Source: Chloroflexota bacterium
GTDB lineage: Bacteria > Chloroflexota > Chloroflexia > QHBQ01 > JADMIH01
DNA: 8,907 nucleotides
NCBI GenBank assembly: GCA_015478675.1
Contig: JADMIH010000159.1
Coordinates: 1 to 8,907, forward strand
Reading direction: 5' to 3'
Shown: one piece after another, positions 7,256-8,907 of the stretch
Numbering within the stretch: the first letter of the stretch is position 1
Layout of the letters: each line of letters starts with the position of its first letter
The notes under the pieces: model-generated
The model's database searches: none
What the model was told of the DNA's origin: nothing
What the model saw: only the letters and a program-made list of their open reading frames with translations
Program-made: the position numbers and the translations under genes

Positions 7256-7262
7256 CACCCCC
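7256..7262 (-). promoter_or_regulatory. Ribosome binding site fixing the rpoA-like TTG start
   Basis: GGGGGTG on the minus strand, 5 nt before TTG 7250, is a usable though non-consensus Shine-Dalgarno. It supports the 330-residue product over the 349-residue frame from ATG 7307. Confidence 0.55.
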
Positions 7263-7297
7263 ATGTAAAAAGCGAGAAGCCACTAAATGGACTCTGT

Positions 7298-7326
7298 ATT
7301 GTATCATATAGATGCCGCCGGCGCAA
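7298..7326 (-). promoter_or_regulatory. Promoter of the rpoA-like gene
   Basis: On the minus strand TTGCGC (7326-7321), a 17-nt spacer and TACAAT (7303-7298) preceded by TGA form a promoter with an extended -10. Transcription should start near 7291, giving a leader of ~40 nt to TTG 7250. The in-frame ATG at 7307 lies upstream of this start and would not be transcribed. Confidence 0.65.
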
Positions 7327-7674
7327 CTTTAATTCGCTGGTGATTCACGCCAGACGCATCTAAATGGGGCAAGAACGAAACGCACATTTGTAGACGACTT
7401 TCATGTGGTGCATTTGCTCGGACATACAGCAAGGGTAGAGGTGACGGGGCAAGCTCCTGACGGGGTTACAGGGGTACCCAATGGCTCTTCCCATGAGTAA
7501 AGCCCCCTCTCCCCTTGTGGGAGAGGGGGCATGGGGTGAGGGAGTGTCCACCCTTACTCCTCTAGAAATGCGAAGGATAGTAGTATAGAGGGGTGCTAAA
7601 TCACTCGTATTTCCATTCGTAATGGTGGCCCATAGGGTCATGCCTTACTCTGAACAATTACCCGCAAGGTTGCG
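7327..7674. other. Non-coding intergenic stretch
   Basis: No convincing gene is seen in either strand between the rpoA-like promoter and the promoter of the first small membrane gene. It contains a repeated GACGGGG pair (7443-7449 and 7459-7465), a short GTGATTCAC palindrome (7340-7348), and the strong hairpin repeat listed separately. No tRNA or other structured RNA was recognised. Confidence 0.6.
7502..7542. repeat. REP-like palindromic element (CCCTC/GAGGG type)
   Basis: A perfect 12-bp stem, GCCCCCTCTCCC (7502-7513) with GGGAGAGGGGGC (7519-7530), has a 5-base loop and is followed by GGGGTGAGGG (7533-7542). This layout, a CCCTCTCCC/GGGAGAGGG hairpin with an adjacent GGGGTGAGGG, is characteristic of dispersed extragenic palindromes found in many bacterial genomes. 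There is no T-tract, so it is not an intrinsic terminator. Only one copy is visible here. Confidence 0.7.
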
Positions 7675-7703
7675 TTGGTGGAATGGCACAAAGCTGGTAT
7701 AAT
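7675..7703 (+). promoter_or_regulatory. Promoter of the tandem small membrane-protein genes
   Basis: TTGGTG (7675-7680), a 17-nt spacer and consensus TATAAT (7698-7703) preceded by TGG form a strong extended -10 promoter. Transcription should start near 7710. AGGAGG (7726-7731) then lies 6 nt before the ATG at 7738. Confidence 0.75.
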
Positions 7704-7737
7704 TAGCGCAGGAATGTAGAGGACCAGGAGGCTCGGT

Positions 7738-7929
7738 ATGTCCAGGGCACTATTTGGTATCTTGCTGGCGGTCGTGGGGGTACTTTACCTGTTCCTTGTT
7801 TACCAGGAAGTTTCTCCCGGCATTATGGTGGGTGATTGGGTTAGCTATCTGGGAGCACTCCTCTTCCTGGCCGCTATAACCGCCTTTGCTCTTGTCGGAG
7901 CAAACCTGGTGCGCACAAAGAGACGTTAG
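7738..7929 (+). CDS. Small two-helix membrane protein (first of tandem paralogues)
   Basis: This 63-residue protein has two hydrophobic helices (about 4-22 and 36-57) joined by a short loop containing GDWV (32-35), with a basic C-terminal tail (RTKRR). Both ends are probably cytoplasmic. A consensus promoter, a perfect Shine-Dalgarno (AGGAGG, 6 nt spacing) and an ATG support a real, well-expressed gene. It aligns without gaps to the product of the gene at 8037, with 26 of 63 positions identical, including GDWV, FLA and the N-L-x-R-x-K tail pattern. I do not recognise the family. Possible roles such as a membrane-associated regulatory or stress peptide are speculation. An intrinsic terminator follows 49 nt after the stop. 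Confidence 0.8.
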   Translation: MSRALFGILLAVVGVLYLFLVYQEVSPGIMVGDWVSYLGALLFLAAITAFALVGANLVRTKRR

Positions 7930-7978
7930 CCATAGAGCTGAGAAAGTGATCTCCAGAACGCGCTATCGTCACACTGGG

Positions 7979-8011
7979 CCTCTACCCGCATTGGTAGAGG
8001 TCTTTTTGTTT
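7979..8011 (+). terminator. Intrinsic terminator or attenuator between the two small membrane genes
   Basis: CCTCTACC (7979-7986), a 6-base loop and GGTAGAGG (7993-8000) form an 8-bp perfect stem followed by TCTTTTTGTTT. It should end transcription from the 7738 promoter wholly or partly. The next gene begins only 25 nt later with no good promoter between, so leaky read-through may set the level of the second protein. Confidence 0.85.
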
Positions 8012-8036
8012 GCTCAAGATTAACAGGAGCTAAAAA

Positions 8037-8234
8037 TTGCGTAAGCATGCATTCGCCATCTCGTTGTTTGCAATAGGCGCACTCGACCTCTGGCTCGCAT
8101 ATGAGGCAATTGGACCGGCATCTGCGAGTGGGGACTGGGTTATGTTCCTACCCGCAATCATCTTCCTGGCGGTAGCGGTAGCTGCCTTAATCGCAGGCGT
8201 TAATCTCTACAGGCCGAAGCACCGCAGGCGGTAA
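8037..8234 (+). CDS. Small two-helix membrane protein (second of tandem paralogues)
   Basis: The 65-residue product starts at TTG, with AGGAG (8025-8029) 7 nt upstream. It has two helices (about 5-22 and 36-57), a loop with GDWV (32-35) and a strongly basic tail (RPKHRRR). It aligns gap-free with its neighbour at about 41% identity, which shows an old tandem duplication. An 11-base motif, CGCGCTATCGT, follows both genes (7959-7969 and 8251-8261), so the duplicated unit probably included 3' flanking DNA. The TTG start and the upstream terminator suggest lower expression than the first copy. The only candidate promoter after the terminator is weak (a CAAGAT-like -10 at 8015-8020). Function is unknown. 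Confidence 0.72.
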   Translation: MRKHAFAISLFAIGALDLWLAYEAIGPASASGDWVMFLPAIIFLAVAVAALIAGVNLYRPKHRRR

Positions 8235-8362
8235 TTCCGACAGCTACGGGCGCGCTATCGTTCCCCTTTAACGGCTACCGGCGGCGTCGAAAGGCACATC
8301 AGGCCCTGTCCTGTAGTTCCACAACTAGAGCCGTTGAGTAGCAGGTCGGGACATCACCCAGT
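8235..8362. other. Non-coding gap after the small membrane genes
   Basis: Apart from the repeated CGCGCTATCGT at 8251-8261, I see no gene, terminator or structured RNA here. Confidence 0.5.
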
Positions 8363-8692
8363 TTACATGTGGTAACAGGGTTGGCTCACCCGGCGCTTCG
8401 GCACATAGCGGCCCTTCAAGCAACCGGCCAGCAATAGTGCAGGCCCGACGGCAAGAAAGAAGATTAGCATAGCAGTCAAAACTCGGCGTTTGTCATTGAT
8501 CGTATGCCGGGTTACTCCTTCCTGGCCGATAGCGTAGACAGCTATGAGCGACACGCGCTGCACTATGCGAGGCGAGATCAAAGGTGAGCTCATCTCTCTG
8601 CGCTCCGTCTCAAAGACGAGGGATATTGTGCCTTTATTAGAGGCTATGTAAAACGGAGCGCTGCGTGATCTGGAAGTAGCAATCTTTAGCAA
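8363..8692 (-). CDS. Possible small single-pass membrane protein, uncertain
   Basis: A 109-residue frame starts at TTG 8692 with GAGGG (8703-8699) 6 nt upstream and a -10-like TAAAAT (8724-8719) further up. It has one clear hydrophobic helix (about residues 72-91, LTAMLIFFLAVGPALLLAGC) and a basic tail (LKGRYVPKRRVS). An ATG at 8593 would give a shorter 76-residue product that keeps the helix. The family is not recognised and the N-terminal half looks low in coding character. It could be a real short gene or a chance frame in a poorly coding area. Confidence 0.33.
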   Translation of the reverse strand: MLKIATSRSRSAPFYIASNKGTISLVFETERREMSSPLISPRIVQRVSLIAVYAIGQEGVTRHTINDKRRVLTAMLIFFLAVGPALLLAGCLKGRYVPKRRVSQPCYHM

Positions 8693-8907
8693 TTGTGTCC
8701 CTCATGATTGGATTGGTCATTTTACCTATCAGGCCCGCGCCCGCCCTATGCCACTCGCCAGATAGAGTCTAACATCCTGGAAGCTTTGCAGGTAAAGGCT
8801 GGCCGTGGGGGTAGGGGCAGGTGCGGAGGTAGCCTGAGCAAGCAGTGGGGACACTACTGACACTTACATAAACAGCTAATAAAAGCCAGGCTGGTTGATG
8901 CAGCCCT
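8693..8907. other. Right-edge stretch with a possible relic of a secreted-protein gene on the minus strand
   Basis: No intact gene is visible. On the minus strand one frame, open at the window edge, reads a hydrophobic AWLLLAVYVSV. The next frame (8863-8729, 44 codons) reads SPLLAQATSAPAPTPTASLYLQSF and then stops. Joined by a single-base shift, these would form a signal peptide with an AQA cleavage site and a Pro/Thr-rich linker. This could be a decayed gene fragment, but the piece is short. Confidence 0.25.

Noticed and set aside
7327..7500. Search for a tRNA or small structured RNA in the gap upstream of the rpoA-like promoter
   Set aside because: No cloverleaf, T-loop sequence or convincing long-range pairing was found by eye.
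7360..7641. 93-codon minus-strand frame containing SPHAPSPTRGEG
   Set aside because: The peptide is the typical translation of the CCCTC/GAGGG palindrome, and the rest has no coding character or ribosome site.

Overview
This 8.9-kb window looks like chromosomal DNA from a moderately GC-rich bacterium. The most likely source is the Chloroflexota (Ktedonobacteria or a relative). I infer this from the style of the RNA polymerase alpha subunit (N-terminus near MFDVSLPEI), the frequent TTG/GTG starts, and a CCCTC/GAGGG palindromic repeat of a kind common in such genomes. No database search was possible, so the taxonomy is tentative.

Layout. (1) 1-1130, minus: the first ~376 codons of a multi-pass membrane glycosyltransferase-like protein whose 3' end lies outside the window. 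(2) 1293-3317, plus: a divergent 674-residue polytopic membrane protein, also of GT-C-like architecture. (3) 3333-4703, minus: a zinc-ribbon plus SAM-methyltransferase protein with a C-terminal coiled coil, convergent with (2). (4) 4878-6215, plus: a 12-helix MFS transporter with SLC45/GPH-like sugar-transporter motifs, divergent from (3). (5) 6258-7250, minus: an RNA polymerase alpha subunit (rpoA-like), convergent with (4) across a shared bidirectional terminator. It stands outside any ribosomal-protein operon. (6) 7309-7737: a gene-poor gap with the rpoA-like promoter at one end, a REP-like hairpin in the middle and a strong promoter at the other end. (7) 7738-8234, plus: two tandem small paralogous membrane proteins separated by an intrinsic terminator. 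(8) 8235-8907: poorly coding sequence with one possible small membrane protein on the minus strand and a possible relic of a secreted-protein gene at the right edge.

The first three genes probably serve cell-envelope or glycan assembly: two GT-C-like membrane enzymes and a methyltransferase of a type often found in polysaccharide clusters. This is inference from fold class and proximity. The transporter has its own promoter with a dyad over the -35 and spacer, so it is probably regulated separately. Expression signals are varied. Two genes (1130 minus and 4878 plus) have a -10 box only 6-8 nt from the start codon and no Shine-Dalgarno, which suggests leaderless mRNAs. Others have clear Shine-Dalgarno sequences in front of TTG codons. 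No mobile element, CRISPR array, tRNA or rRNA was seen, and nothing in the window amounts to a clear new multi-gene system. The most unusual items are the stand-alone, divergent alpha subunit and the duplicated small membrane-protein pair.
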